This document shows positions 36,403 through 45,576 of a DNA stretch of 64,000 bases, one piece after another. Position numbers and translations under genes: made by a program. Below the pieces are notes generated by a model. The model ran no database searches and was not told the DNA's origin. It saw only the letters and a list, made by a program, of their open reading frames with translations. Source of the DNA: Leptospira ryugenii (lineage in GTDB: Bacteria; Spirochaetota; Leptospiria; Leptospirales; Leptospiraceae); NCBI RefSeq assembly GCF_003114855.1, contig NZ_BFBB01000008.1, positions 744,001 to 808,000 on the forward strand. The letters run 5' to 3'. Numbering within the stretch: the stretch's first letter is position 1; every line of letters begins with the position of its first letter.

Positions 36403-37403
36403 AAATTGTTTATCTTACTGATATTCATGATGGCCTTCACGGCTTAAAAAAGATTTTACAGTCAACGGAAGCAGATCTCTACCTTTTTTCTGGTGATATC
36501 ATTTACAAAGCATTTTTCTCTTATGATCGCATCATTGAGTTTTGCGGTGTGCAAGAAGAGATATACTATTTGTTAAATGAAAGTAAAGATGATTTAAAAC
36601 CCTTCGATTTCACTACAAAGGCAATCCGTTTCCCAGAAAAATACTCTCAGGCTATCTTAGAAAAATCACATAAGTATAGAGATTTATACAAGATCGCAGC
36701 TAAAACGATGAAAGATAAGTATGAAATCATTGAAATGCTGATCCAAAGATATGCAAAATCACCTGTGTATTGTTTGCCTGGAAATTATGATTTGGACCTT
36801 CAATACACTGCTCTTTACCAAAGAGAAATCCATAGAAAGAGCTTTGAAGAAGGAAATTTAAAGTTCTCAGGTTATGGTGGAGCTCCTATTTGGACTTCTG
36901 GGATTCCTGAGAAGTTGACCGTTGTATTTCATGAATATACAAAACAGGGTAAGAACTATAGTGAACCCGAGGACTTCTTCAGAGAAGAGTTGCCTGATGT
37001 TTGTGTGATCCACAATCCTGCCTATGGCTATTTTGATAAGATCCCCGGGATGGGCCATGTGGGAAGCCAAGGTATTCGTAGATACTTGGATGATGAGTCA
37101 CCGGCGCTAGTTGTATCAGGCCATGTCCACGAAGACCAAGGTGTACTAAAGAAAAGAAATACAGTGTTTGTAAATCCCTCCAATTTCGGAGCCGTTGATT
37201 CAGTTTACGGTTACCAAGAAGGAGGTTACTTTGCAGAAATATTTCTCGAGAACCGACAAGTAGTTCAAACAAATCTTTGCCAACTGAAAGAGGAAACCAT
37301 CCATCGATTGATTGAGGTGGATTGTTCTGGTAAGGAATTACAACTCATCGCACAAAACCCAAATTCAAATGTAAGTTCAGAAGATTTCATACGTGGGAAG
37401 TGA
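36399..37403 (+). CDS. Calcineurin-like metallophosphoesterase
   Basis: The 334-residue protein shows the metal-binding pattern of the superfamily: TDIHDG near the N-terminus (D-x-H), SGDIIY (GD), GNYD in the centre (GNxD/H), and GHVHEDQG (GHxH) near residue 240. An insert of about 60 residues follows the GD motif. The substrate could be a nucleotide, nucleic acid or phosphoprotein. The ATG at 36399 overlaps the upstream stop, and its own stop overlaps the next start as GTGA. Membership in an operon with recG is suggestive but not decisive. Confidence 0.85.
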   Translation: MKIVYLTDIHDGLHGLKKILQSTEADLYLFSGDIIYKAFFSYDRIIEFCGVQEEIYYLLNESKDDLKPFDFTTKAIRFPEKYSQAILEKSHKYRDLYKIAAKTMKDKYEIIEMLIQRYAKSPVYCLPGNYDLDLQYTALYQREIHRKSFEEGNLKFSGYGGAPIWTSGIPEKLTVVFHEYTKQGKNYSEPEDFFREELPDVCVIHNPAYGYFDKIPGMGHVGSQGIRRYLDDESPALVVSGHVHEDQGVLKKRNTVFVNPSNFGAVDSVYGYQEGGYFAEIFLENRQVVQTNLCQLKEETIHRLIEVDCSGKELQLIAQNPNSNVSSEDFIRGK

Positions 37404-37786
37404 CTATGGTCACCTTTGTAACGATCGTTGGAGTGGTGATTACGGCAGCCTTCTTTCTCTATGCACTTTCTGCAGTCGACAACCAAACTCTTGACCAAAA
37501 AGAAAAAAAAAGACAAGAGAAAGAAAACCAACTTCGCTCTGCGGATCCTAAGAAAGTTTATTCAAAAGAGTGGAATCCCGATGTTCCAAGGCCAAGGATT
37601 TGTCCCGTGTGTGGGACTTTTTTGAGAAAGGATGAGTTTTTGTATGCAGCCATTTCTGCCTATGTGAATTCAGAAGGAAAAAAACAAGCACAGATATATG
37701 GATGTAAGTACTGTTATTTGATCGTTGATTCTGGCTTCCAGGAGATCAAACAAAAACCAAGTGCGGAGATGGACTTTGAAGTCTGA
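37400..37786 (+). CDS. Membrane-anchored zinc-ribbon-like protein
   Basis: The 128-residue protein has one N-terminal membrane helix (FVTIVGVVITAAFFLYAL), a strongly charged coiled segment rich in Lys, Glu and Gln, and two CxxC pairs, CPVC and CKYC, about 38 residues apart, which probably bind zinc. The start is GTG at 37400 or ATG at 37406. It overlaps the phosphoesterase stop and its 3' end overlaps the recG start. The function is unknown. Confidence 0.65.
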   Translation: MTMVTFVTIVGVVITAAFFLYALSAVDNQTLDQKEKKRQEKENQLRSADPKKVYSKEWNPDVPRPRICPVCGTFLRKDEFLYAAISAYVNSEGKKQAQIYGCKYCYLIVDSGFQEIKQKPSAEMDFEV

Positions 37787-39848
37787 TGCAAATATTCTTT
37801 CTCCATTACAAATACTGCCTGGAGTTGGAAACAAACGAGCCGAGGTATTAAAAGCAAATGGCATTCTGACCATCCTGGATTTGCTAACAACCTTTCCGCG
37901 AAGGTACCTAGACCGAAATTTTACAAAAGATATTATCTTAAAACAAGGTGAGTTAGTCACCTTACTGGGATCTATCAGCGATCACTACATTGTCCACGGA
38001 AAAAAAAGTCGACTCATCGTAGGATTCCGGACTCAGAACAATGAGAGAATCAATTTAGTTTTCTTTCGTGGAGTTCACTTCTTTCAAAAAGTTTTTAAAA
38101 ATGACCGTAGGCTGATCATTTCTGGAAAATTGGAATACTATAGAGGGTACCAGATCGTACACCCAGAATACGAGTTTTTATCCGATGAAGGTGAAGAAGA
38201 TACTGCTTCCATACATGCCGGCAGAATCATTCCGCTTTACCCTTCCAACGAAAGTTTAAAAGAAGAAGGATTCGATTCAAGAGGTTTTCGAAAATTAATC
38301 TTCTCTGCCTTAGAAGAAATACCCATTGTAGAAAACTTACCCAAGCCATTATTAAAAGAGAGAAATCTAATTCCTAGAGATTTAGCATTTCGGCATATCC
38401 ATTTTCCAGAATCCTTAGAAGAGATGGAACTGGCTCGAAAACGATTTGTTTACGAGGAGTTTTATTTTTTTCAACTCCTCCAAAATTACAAAAAAAGTAA
38501 AAGAGAAAGCATCAAACGAGAGTTATGGCCTATTCCAAAATCAAAGTCAGCGGATTCATTGTTATCTCGATTGCCATTTGAGTTAACCGAGGATCAAATA
38601 AATGCTGTAAAACAAATACTCTCATTGTCTCAAAAGGATGTGCCCTTGGCTGCTCTATTGCAAGGTGATGTGGGTTCGGGAAAAACTATAACTGCACTAC
38701 TAATCGCACTTCATTATATTGATAACCAAATCCAAGTTGCCTTTATGGCTCCAACAGAAATATTAGCGCGCCAACACTATGAATCCATTTATAAATTTTT
38801 GGGAAACATGCCTTTTCTTGGTATTGAGCTTTTGTTAGGTGGAGAGAATAAAAAAATACGCTCAGATAAATTACAAAGAATCAAAACAGGCGAATCTGCA
38901 TTGGTCATCGGCACTCATTCTCTACTACAAGAGGATATTTTGTTTTCAGATCTTGGATTGGTGATCATAGATGAACAGCATAAGTTTGGAGTAGACCAAA
39001 GGGAAACGATACGCTCAAAAGGTAAAAATCCAGATATTCTCGCAATGACTGCGACACCAATTCCTAGAACACTTTGTCTTTCTCTCTATGGTGATTTAGA
39101 TTTGGTAAATATCAAAACAAAACCAAAAGGTAGAAAGCCTATTGATACAAGATGGTACAAAGAAGACCGCAGAGCAGGAGTTTATAATTCCATTCGTAAA
39201 TACATCAAAGAAGGAAGGCAGTGTTATATTGTATACCCTCTAGTAGAAGAATCAGAAAAGGTGGATCTTGAATCTTGCACAAAGGCTCATGAATACTTGA
39301 GCAAAGAAATATTTCCAGACTGTAAGGTAGGTCTCTTGCACGGAAAGATGAAAGGTTCGGACAAAGATATGGTTATGAATTCTTTCAAACAAAATGAATT
39401 GCAAATCCTTGTGACAACAACTGTCGTAGAGGTAGGAGTCGATGTTCCTAATGCGACGATTCTTGTTGTAGAACATGCTGACCGATTTGGAATTTCCCAA
39501 TTGCACCAGCTTCGGGGAAGGGTAGGTAGAAGTGACCTGGAAAGTTATTGCATCCTGATGACTGAGGAGTTTGTGAGTGATGACGCTCGGGAAAGACTTG
39601 ATGCTCTTACACAAACTAATGATGGTTATGCACTCTCTGAAAAAGATTTGGAAATTAGAGGACCAGGTGAATTGTTGGGTGTCAAACAAAGTGGACTTCC
39701 TGAGTTTAAAATTGCAGATTTAGTGCACGATCGTTCTCTATTAGAATTGGCCAGGGCAGACGCAATGAAATATAGTAAGGGTGACGAGCTTGAAAAATCA
39801 GAGATCTCTGCTCGATTCAATGAAGGTAAATTTTTATTTGCGAATTGA
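37776..39848 (+). CDS. recG: ATP-dependent DNA helicase RecG
   Basis: The product of about 690 residues should remodel stalled replication forks and branched DNA. The N-terminal wedge region is present (LPGVGNKRAEVLKANGI, then FPRRYLDRN). Helicase motifs are LQGDVGSGKT (Walker A, about residue 298), IIDEQHKFG (motif II, DEQH, about 397), MTATPIPRTL (motif III), VGVDVPNATI and QLRGRVGRS (motif VI). I favour a TTG start at 37776, preceded by GGAG at 7 bases; this gives an 11-base overlap with the zinc-ribbon gene. Longer in-frame extensions have no SD. Confidence 0.94.
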   Translation: MKSDANILSPLQILPGVGNKRAEVLKANGILTILDLLTTFPRRYLDRNFTKDIILKQGELVTLLGSISDHYIVHGKKSRLIVGFRTQNNERINLVFFRGVHFFQKVFKNDRRLIISGKLEYYRGYQIVHPEYEFLSDEGEEDTASIHAGRIIPLYPSNESLKEEGFDSRGFRKLIFSALEEIPIVENLPKPLLKERNLIPRDLAFRHIHFPESLEEMELARKRFVYEEFYFFQLLQNYKKSKRESIKRELWPIPKSKSADSLLSRLPFELTEDQINAVKQILSLSQKDVPLAALLQGDVGSGKTITALLIALHYIDNQIQVAFMAPTEILARQHYESIYKFLGNMPFLGIELLLGGENKKIRSDKLQRIKTGESALVIGTHSLLQEDILFSDLGLVIIDEQHKFGVDQRETIRSKGKNPDILAMTATPIPRTLCLSLYGDLDLVNIKTKPKGRKPIDTRWYKEDRRAGVYNSIRKYIKEGRQCYIVYPLVEESEKVDLESCTKAHEYLSKEIFPDCKVGLLHGKMKGSDKDMVMNSFKQNELQILVTTTVVEVGVDVPNATILVVEHADRFGISQLHQLRGRVGRSDLESYCILMTEEFVSDDARERLDALTQTNDGYALSEKDLEIRGPGELLGVKQSGLPEFKIADLVHDRSLLELARADAMKYSKGDELEKSEISARFNEGKFLFAN

Positions 39849-39890
39849 CTTCCCCATAGAAAGCCAAAGGATTTCCCAAAGCCCTCGATT

Positions 39891-40682
39891 ATGAAACGTA
39901 TCCACATATCATCTTTTAGTTTTTTATTTTTGATCAGCACAAGTATTCATTTATCTGCCCAATCCAAAAATCAGGAATCTCTCTACCTTAAGTTGAATCC
40001 ATTTGAATATTTGATGGGAAAATACAATGCTAACCAGGGATTGATTCCTATCCAATTGGAGGAAAACCAAAAAGACCATTTTCTCCGCCCTGAAGTTAAG
40101 TCTGCGCTATTGAAAATGATCGATGCCTTTGAGGATTCTAAGCCTGCCAGCTACAAACAAGAAATCTTTCTTGTCTCCTCTTTTCGAAATTTCAACCAAC
40201 AAAAACAAATCTGGGAATCCAAGTTTACTGGCAAAAAAGCTATGAGAGTCCCCATTAAAGATAAGACACCTGCGGAGATCATTGCATTGATCTTAGAATT
40301 CTCCAGTGCACCTGGAACGTCAAGGCACCACTGGGGAACAGACTTTGACCTAAATGCTTTGGACAATGGCTACTTCGAAGGAAATGGAAGAGGAAAGATT
40401 TTATACGATTGGTTACAGAAAAATGCACATCTTTACGGTTTTTGCCAACCTTACAATGAATTGGCGAAAAGGGGAGGCAAAGGATACCAAGAAGAAAAGT
40501 GGCATTGGTCTTATGCACCAATTGCCCAAAATTTACAGGCTGCATGGTTGAAAGCATATTCTGAAAAGAAAATAAGCATTAGTGGAAGTTTTCTTGGCTC
40601 AGAAGAGTTAGGTGATAAAAGTGTAGAATTTGTCCGTTCAATCAATTCAGATTGTGACAAAATCGCGAAACAATTCAACTAA
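39891..40682 (+). CDS. Exported VanY-type D-Ala-D-Ala carboxypeptidase (peptidase M15)
   Basis: The 263-residue protein has a signal peptide (about 1-22, ending HLSAQ) and an M15 peptidase domain. Zinc ligands are in SRHHWGTDFD (His and Asp) and EKWHWSY (His preceded by the catalytic Glu), and SSFRNFNQQ is the usual substrate-side Arg segment. It should trim peptidoglycan stem peptides in the periplasm. It starts 42 bases after recG. Its TAA stop overlaps the galE stop, with the two genes ending tail to tail in CTAA. Confidence 0.88.
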   Translation: MKRIHISSFSFLFLISTSIHLSAQSKNQESLYLKLNPFEYLMGKYNANQGLIPIQLEENQKDHFLRPEVKSALLKMIDAFEDSKPASYKQEIFLVSSFRNFNQQKQIWESKFTGKKAMRVPIKDKTPAEIIALILEFSSAPGTSRHHWGTDFDLNALDNGYFEGNGRGKILYDWLQKNAHLYGFCQPYNELAKRGGKGYQEEKWHWSYAPIAQNLQAAWLKAYSEKKISISGSFLGSEELGDKSVEFVRSINSDCDKIAKQFN

Positions 40683-41647
40683 AGACTTTTGTATAGATCC
40701 CACATGGATTCTATCAAAGTCTTTGCGTCACTGAACTTAGGTTCCCATTTGAGTAAATCTTTGCCTTTCGCCGATGAGGCGAGTAACTTTGCTGGATCGC
40801 CGGCTCTTCTACCTACGATTTTATGTGGGATGGCTTTCCCTACGATCTCTTCTGCAATTTTGGTCATTTCTTTAACAGAATAGCCATTTTCAGAGCCTAG
40901 GTTCACCGTTAAGCTTTCATTATGTGTTCTGATATAATCTAAAGCGAGAATGTGGGCTTTTGCTAAGTCACTTACATGGATATAATCTCGGATGCATGTT
41001 CCATCTTCTGTGTTATAATCCTCACCGAAAATTTCAAAGCCCTTTCTCAGGCCTGAAGCTACTTCCATAATGATGGGAAGTAAATTTGCGGGAGTTTTTT
41101 CAATACCTCGGATTCTACCTTTTGGGTCATAGCCAGCCGCATTGAAATAACGAAGGCAAGCGGACTTTAAACCTTTGAGTTTATCAAACCACCGAAGATT
41201 TTCTTCTATTGCAAGTTTTGTGTAACCATAGTAATTTTCAGGATCGGTAGGATGATTTTCATCTATGGGCAAATATTTGGGCGCACCATAGACTGCTGCC
41301 GAGGAGGAAAATACAAAGTATTTTGTTCCATACTTAAGCATGGCATCTAACAAAACAAAAGTGCCATTTAAATTATTAAGTGTATATTTCATGGGATCTG
41401 TCATAGATTCACCTGCAGCTTTCCAGGCAGCAAAGTGAAAGACAGCATCGATCCCCTTCGAAAAGGCTTTTTCCAAGACAGATGAATCTTGGATCTTTCC
41501 TTGGATGAATTGATTGTTTGGAAACAAATTGGCTTCGTTTCCATTGGTCATATCATCTACGACAGTTATATCATACCCTAGCTCCATAAGCTCGAGTACG
41601 ATATGGGAACCAATATAACCGGCTCCACCTGTGACTAAAACTTTCAT
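40679..41647 (-). CDS. galE: UDP-glucose 4-epimerase
   Basis: The 322-residue extended SDR interconverts UDP-glucose and UDP-galactose, supplying galactose for surface polysaccharide. Signatures are GGAGYIGSH at the N-terminus, the Ser segment SSSAAVYG, the catalytic YGYTK, and the later CIRDYIHVSDLA, which is typical of GalE. The ATG overlaps the lpxA stop (ATGA), so lpxA-galE form a coupled LPS-related operon. Confidence 0.93.
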   Translation of the reverse strand: MKVLVTGGAGYIGSHIVLELMELGYDITVVDDMTNGNEANLFPNNQFIQGKIQDSSVLEKAFSKGIDAVFHFAAWKAAGESMTDPMKYTLNNLNGTFVLLDAMLKYGTKYFVFSSSAAVYGAPKYLPIDENHPTDPENYYGYTKLAIEENLRWFDKLKGLKSACLRYFNAAGYDPKGRIRGIEKTPANLLPIIMEVASGLRKGFEIFGEDYNTEDGTCIRDYIHVSDLAKAHILALDYIRTHNESLTVNLGSENGYSVKEMTKIAEEIVGKAIPHKIVGRRAGDPAKLLASSAKGKDLLKWEPKFSDAKTLIESMWDLYKSL

Positions 41648-42447
41648 TCTTCGTCAGACCCACCGATGGCTCTATGGTCGGTCACACCACGTTTACTCGC
41701 CTTGAAGAAGTCGATGATGTACCTTACTTCTGGGATCAGATCTTTATCTTTTTCTAATTCCGCGATCGCCTGTGAAGTATTGAGTCCCATGTGGTATAAA
41801 ACTTTATAAGCTTTTTTGATCGCATTCCTTGTGTCTCCATTGAAGCCATTTCGCTTTAATCCAACTGAGTTTAAGCCAATGACTGTCGCTGGGTTTCCAT
41901 CGATAGTACTATAAGGAGGAATGTCTTTTACGATTTTTGCAAGTCCAGCAACCATTGCAAAATCACCCACTCGAACAAATTGGTGGATGCCTGTTAAGCC
42001 AGAGACAAAGACCCGATTTCCAATGACAACATGGCCTGCGATCATACTGTTCTGAACCATGATGTTGTGGTCCCCGACGAGACAATCATGCGCAATGTGT
42101 ATATTCCCCATAAAGAAATTATGGTTACCAATTTTTGTGTAGCCACCTTCTTTGGTTGCCCTGTGGAAAATACAATTTTCCTTGAGTGTATTGTTATCGC
42201 CAATCTCGATGTAGGTGGGGGTTTCCGCTTTAAAGCCTAAATCTTGTGGAATCCCACCAAAGGTGACTCCTGAACAAAACTTATTGAATTTTCCGATTCG
42301 TGAACCGGTAAGGATACGTGCATGGGACTCTATCTTTGTTCCCTCTCCAATCTGAACATCTTTTTCAACAATACAAAAAGGTCCGATTTCAACGGACTCG
42401 TGCAATTCGGCTTTAGGATCAATGATTGCTGTTGGGTGAATCTTCAT
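41644..42447 (-). CDS. lpxA: UDP-N-acetylglucosamine acyltransferase (lipid A synthesis)
   Basis: The 267-residue enzyme transfers a 3-hydroxyacyl chain from acyl-ACP to UDP-GlcNAc (or, in leptospires, a diamino analogue) as the first step of lipid A synthesis. The sequence is a left-handed beta-helix starting IHPTAIIDPKAELHESVEIG. It contains the catalytic His in HIAHDCLVGD and ends with the helical C-terminal domain. I chose the ATG at 42447 because GAGGGAACTT precedes it and the first hexapeptide repeat begins at once. Two-gene operon with galE. Confidence 0.93.
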   Translation of the reverse strand: MKIHPTAIIDPKAELHESVEIGPFCIVEKDVQIGEGTKIESHARILTGSRIGKFNKFCSGVTFGGIPQDLGFKAETPTYIEIGDNNTLKENCIFHRATKEGGYTKIGNHNFFMGNIHIAHDCLVGDHNIMVQNSMIAGHVVIGNRVFVSGLTGIHQFVRVGDFAMVAGLAKIVKDIPPYSTIDGNPATVIGLNSVGLKRNGFNGDTRNAIKKAYKVLYHMGLNTSQAIAELEKDKDLIPEVRYIIDFFKASKRGVTDHRAIGGSDEE

Positions 42448-42554
42448 AAGTTCCCTCAATAAATTGGAAGATTCTATGAGATGCAAATGATTTTTTAAAA
42501 AGTAATTTACATCTTTTAATTAAGAACATTCTATAAGTTAATTCGGAGAGTGTT

Positions 42555-42896
42555 TTGTTAATAGATTGGTCCAGAATCGAATCGCTCGTGGATACCAACG
42601 ATCCCGATGACCTCAACTGGTTAAAGGAAATGATCGCGTCCTTATTGGAAAATATGGCAGTCCGCATCCAAAACTTGGGCCAGTTTATGGAAGCACGTTC
42701 GGCCAAAGACCTTCAGTCTGAGTTGCACCAAATCAAAGGAGTCGCGGCGAACTTTGGTCTTTCGGCACTTTCTGCTCTTGTCATAGAAGCAGAGTCCAAA
42801 GCAAAGACTGGTGACATAGATACCTGCATTAGCATAGCAACAAAGATTGCTCCCATTTGGGAAGAAACCAAATTAGAGCTCCAAAAAAGATTCTAA
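42555..42896 (+). CDS. Stand-alone Hpt (histidine phosphotransfer) protein
   Basis: The 113-residue helical protein carries the Hpt motif LHQIKGVAANFGL with the phospho-accepting His58 and the following Lys and Gly residues, so it should relay phosphate between a hybrid kinase and a response regulator. No kinase or regulator gene is adjacent. The start is a TTG with GGAG about 6 bases upstream. Its stop shares bases CTAA with the convergent gene's stop. Confidence 0.85.
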   Translation: MLIDWSRIESLVDTNDPDDLNWLKEMIASLLENMAVRIQNLGQFMEARSAKDLQSELHQIKGVAANFGLSALSALVIEAESKAKTGDIDTCISIATKIAPIWEETKLELQKRF

Positions 42897-44299
42897 AATT
42901 GATCCTTTATTAGATCTACTGCCATCTTACTTCCTTGATAGACTGAATCATTGGAATGTTTGATCACTTTTTCATTCATTCTTTGCAGCATTTCATTTGA
43001 AAAGGCAAAGATCTCAATTAACTCGTGCGCATGTTTTGGTTCTCTGCACTCTACTGTACCTTCACCTAATTCGAGTGAATGGGCAACGGAGGCAGCTTCA
43101 TGGTCACCCACTCTTCTAATGAATAGTTTTGGGATAGGAAAGAAGGCCAATTCTGAAGGCTTTGTAACGAGTACATCTGAAATACGAATCAATCGATCAG
43201 TGGCGCTAAATGCCTCTGTATGGGATGGGAAATTAAAGAGAACCACAGAAGGTGTCTTATCTCTTTCGTCTTCCTTCAATGGATGGTCGTCAATAAACTC
43301 ATTTAACTGTTCCCAGGTAAGCACACTTCTAAAAGGTATTTTATGGGTATTTAAAAATTCTTCTAAAGCATTGAAGACCTTTGTATGATCACCGGTGTTG
43401 ATCCAAAAGTGAAAGTCTCGATCAAGTAGAGCTGATTTGGAGAGCGCAATCAATTCTTGGATAAAACCTTTTTGCGCTCCCGCACCTCCGATTGGGATCA
43501 AGAATCTTCTTTTTTTCCTTTCATCAATTCGTCTGATTCTTGTTAGGGTGTCAGACTCTGCATTGTGTGCAATGTCTCTGGAAACCCAGTGACCTGCGTA
43601 GGCTAGATTTTCTTTTGGGACTCCCATTTGTAAAAACTTTTTATAGGCGGTTTGCGTTTGCACTAAATTGAGAGCACCAGGAACGAGCAGATAATATTGT
43701 GGGTAGGTATCACAGATTAGGTGGATAACCGTTTTAAAGCCAGAGGCAACGGCAATTTGACCATTTAACGGATATGTTGTGATAACAGGATTTTCTTTTG
43801 GAAGGTCGATCATTAAATTTTTATAGAGATCCGCAAGCTGGCAGGAAAGTTCTAAAGAGGTTAAATTTCCTTGTGACATGAGTTGGCCCCATATCCATTC
43901 CACAGGACCACCCATTTCTGCAGAGAGTCTGCTGAAAAAACTATAGGATTGGTCGATATCATGGATCGCCCTGGATTCATTGGATTCGATGGCGAGGAGG
44001 TCATGCAGGAAACTAGGAATTTTGGCCGCCAATGAATGTGAGTAAACGGAAAGAGCCATTCGGTGGTGGCCGTAACCCATACGAATCGAACCAACGACCA
44101 AACCTTTACCAATTTTGCTAGTTTCGTTTCCTTTTTGGATCAATCCGAGGCCAGGGTAGAGAGAGGAAGCAGAGGCGCTGAGGGGGACAGGTTTGTTGGC
44201 AACAATGCTATATCGCTTTTGCAGATATAGGCGGATCATATTGGCAGATTGTTTGGAAAGAAAGCCGGCATCCAAGCCGAAGAGAGGTTGGCGATTCAT
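42893..44299 (-). CDS. Glycosyltransferase-like (GT28/GT-B type) protein
   Basis: The 468-residue protein is soluble. It has VGSIRMGYGHHRMA near residue 70, matching the glycine-rich GHxR pattern of MGDG-synthase/MurG-like GT-B enzymes. A nucleotide-sugar-side segment IPIGGAGAQKGF lies near 270, and SDVLVTKPSELAFF near 380 corresponds to the donor-binding region. Donor and acceptor are not identifiable. It is convergent with the Hpt gene and divergent from the thiolase operon. Confidence 0.65.
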   Translation of the reverse strand: MNRQPLFGLDAGFLSKQSANMIRLYLQKRYSIVANKPVPLSASASSLYPGLGLIQKGNETSKIGKGLVVGSIRMGYGHHRMALSVYSHSLAAKIPSFLHDLLAIESNESRAIHDIDQSYSFFSRLSAEMGGPVEWIWGQLMSQGNLTSLELSCQLADLYKNLMIDLPKENPVITTYPLNGQIAVASGFKTVIHLICDTYPQYYLLVPGALNLVQTQTAYKKFLQMGVPKENLAYAGHWVSRDIAHNAESDTLTRIRRIDERKKRRFLIPIGGAGAQKGFIQELIALSKSALLDRDFHFWINTGDHTKVFNALEEFLNTHKIPFRSVLTWEQLNEFIDDHPLKEDERDKTPSVVLFNFPSHTEAFSATDRLIRISDVLVTKPSELAFFPIPKLFIRRVGDHEAASVAHSLELGEGTVECREPKHAHELIEIFAFSNEMLQRMNEKVIKHSNDSVYQGSKMAVDLIKDQF

Positions 44300-44390
44300 G
44301 CCTGAATAGAGTAGTTTCCTTGCCTCTCACTTTCAAGTTTATTTTGAATTCTTGGCTGACAGGGGAGGAAATTCATCAGTTTTTGGTTTC

Positions 44391-45572
44391 ATGGAACAAG
44401 TTTATATTTTAGGCGGCCTACGTTCAGCCTTCGGAAATTTCGGTGGTACTCTCAAGGACATGAGTGCAGTGGATTTGGGTGTGGAAGTCTCAAAAGCAGC
44501 GATGGCGAAAGTCGGTATCGACCCACAAATCATCGAAGAATCCATTTTTGGGAATGTGATCCCAACAGGAAAGGATGGAATCTATTTAGCAAGGCATATT
44601 GGCTTAAAATCAGGTGTTCCGGTCTCTGCGCCAGCCCTCACACTAAATCGGTTATGCGGTTCTGGAATGGAATCAGTGGTGCAAGCGGCAAAAAAGATAT
44701 TACTCTCAGAAGCACATACAGTTTTAGCTGGTGGTGTTGAATCCATGAGCAATGCACCCTACGTTGTGAGAAATGCACGATTTGGCGTTCGTTATGGAAA
44801 TACAGAATTTGAAGATTCGTTGGCACAAGGCCTAACAGACGTTTACGTTGAATTGCCTATGGGTATGACAGCCGAAAATCTTTCAGACCAATATAAAATC
44901 TCACGTGAAGAGCAAGACGAATGGGCTGCGATTTCCCAGGAAAGAGCGGAAGCCGCGACCAATGAAGGGCGATTGAAAGACGAAATCCATCCAATCACAA
45001 TTGGTGGAAAGACTCCCATTGTCTTTGAAAAAGATGAGTTTGTAAAAGGTAAGGCAAGTGCTGCAAAGCTAAGTGGCCTAAAACCTGCCTTTAAAAAAGA
45101 CGGAAGTGTTACAGCTGGGAATGCTTCCGGTATCAATGATGGGGCTTCTGCATTGGTCATCGCTTCGGCAAGCCAAAGCAAAAAATTAGGAAAAGAGCCC
45201 CTTGCCATCATCAAGGGATGGGGTCATGCTGGTTGCGACCCAGCGAAGATGGGCATTGGCCCTGCAGTTGCCATTCCACTGGCACTGAAACAAGCTGGTA
45301 TATCCTTAAAGGATGTTGGCCTTGTGGAAGTCAATGAGGCATTTGCTGCCCAATATCTGGCTGTCCAAAAGGAATTAGGTCTCGACCCCAAAATCACAAA
45401 TGTCAATGGAGGTGCCATCGCCATTGGACATCCACTCGGAGCATCGGGCAATAGAGTGACTTTAACTCTAGCACTCGAAATGCAAAGACGAGGTGTCAAA
45501 TATGGAGTCGCCTCACTCTGTATAGGCGGTGGCCAAGGGATTGCACTCGTTTTAGAAAACCCTAAAGCATAA
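44391..45572 (+). CDS. Thiolase (acetyl-CoA acetyltransferase type)
   Basis: The 393-residue enzyme condenses two acyl-CoA molecules or cleaves 3-ketoacyl-CoA. The nucleophilic Cys is in [11 protein letters not shown], the catalytic His in [14 protein letters not shown], and the second Cys in [10 protein letters not shown]. The ATG at 44391 is chosen because the protein then begins [14 protein letters not shown] like other thiolases; a 13-residue upstream extension from TTG is possible. It is followed after 4 bases by the fusion gene and then the secretion genes, so it appears to be the first gene of a long operon. It could also feed acetoacetyl-CoA toward the crotonyl-CoA reductase, which is inference. 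Confidence 0.9.
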   Translation: MEQVYILGGLRSAFGNFGGTLKDMSAVDLGVEVSKAAMAKVGIDPQIIEESIFGNVIPTGKDGIYLARHIGLKSGVPVSAPALTLNRLCGSGMESVVQAAKKILLSEAHTVLAGGVESMSNAPYVVRNARFGVRYGNTEFEDSLAQGLTDVYVELPMGMTAENLSDQYKISREEQDEWAAISQERAEAATNEGRLKDEIHPITIGGKTPIVFEKDEFVKGKASAAKLSGLKPAFKKDGSVTAGNASGINDGASALVIASASQSKKLGKEPLAIIKGWGHAGCDPAKMGIGPAVAIPLALKQAGISLKDVGLVEVNEAFAAQYLAVQKELGLDPKITNVNGGAIAIGHPLGASGNRVTLTLALEMQRRGVKYGVASLCIGGGQGIALVLENPKA

Positions 45573-45576
45573 GTAT

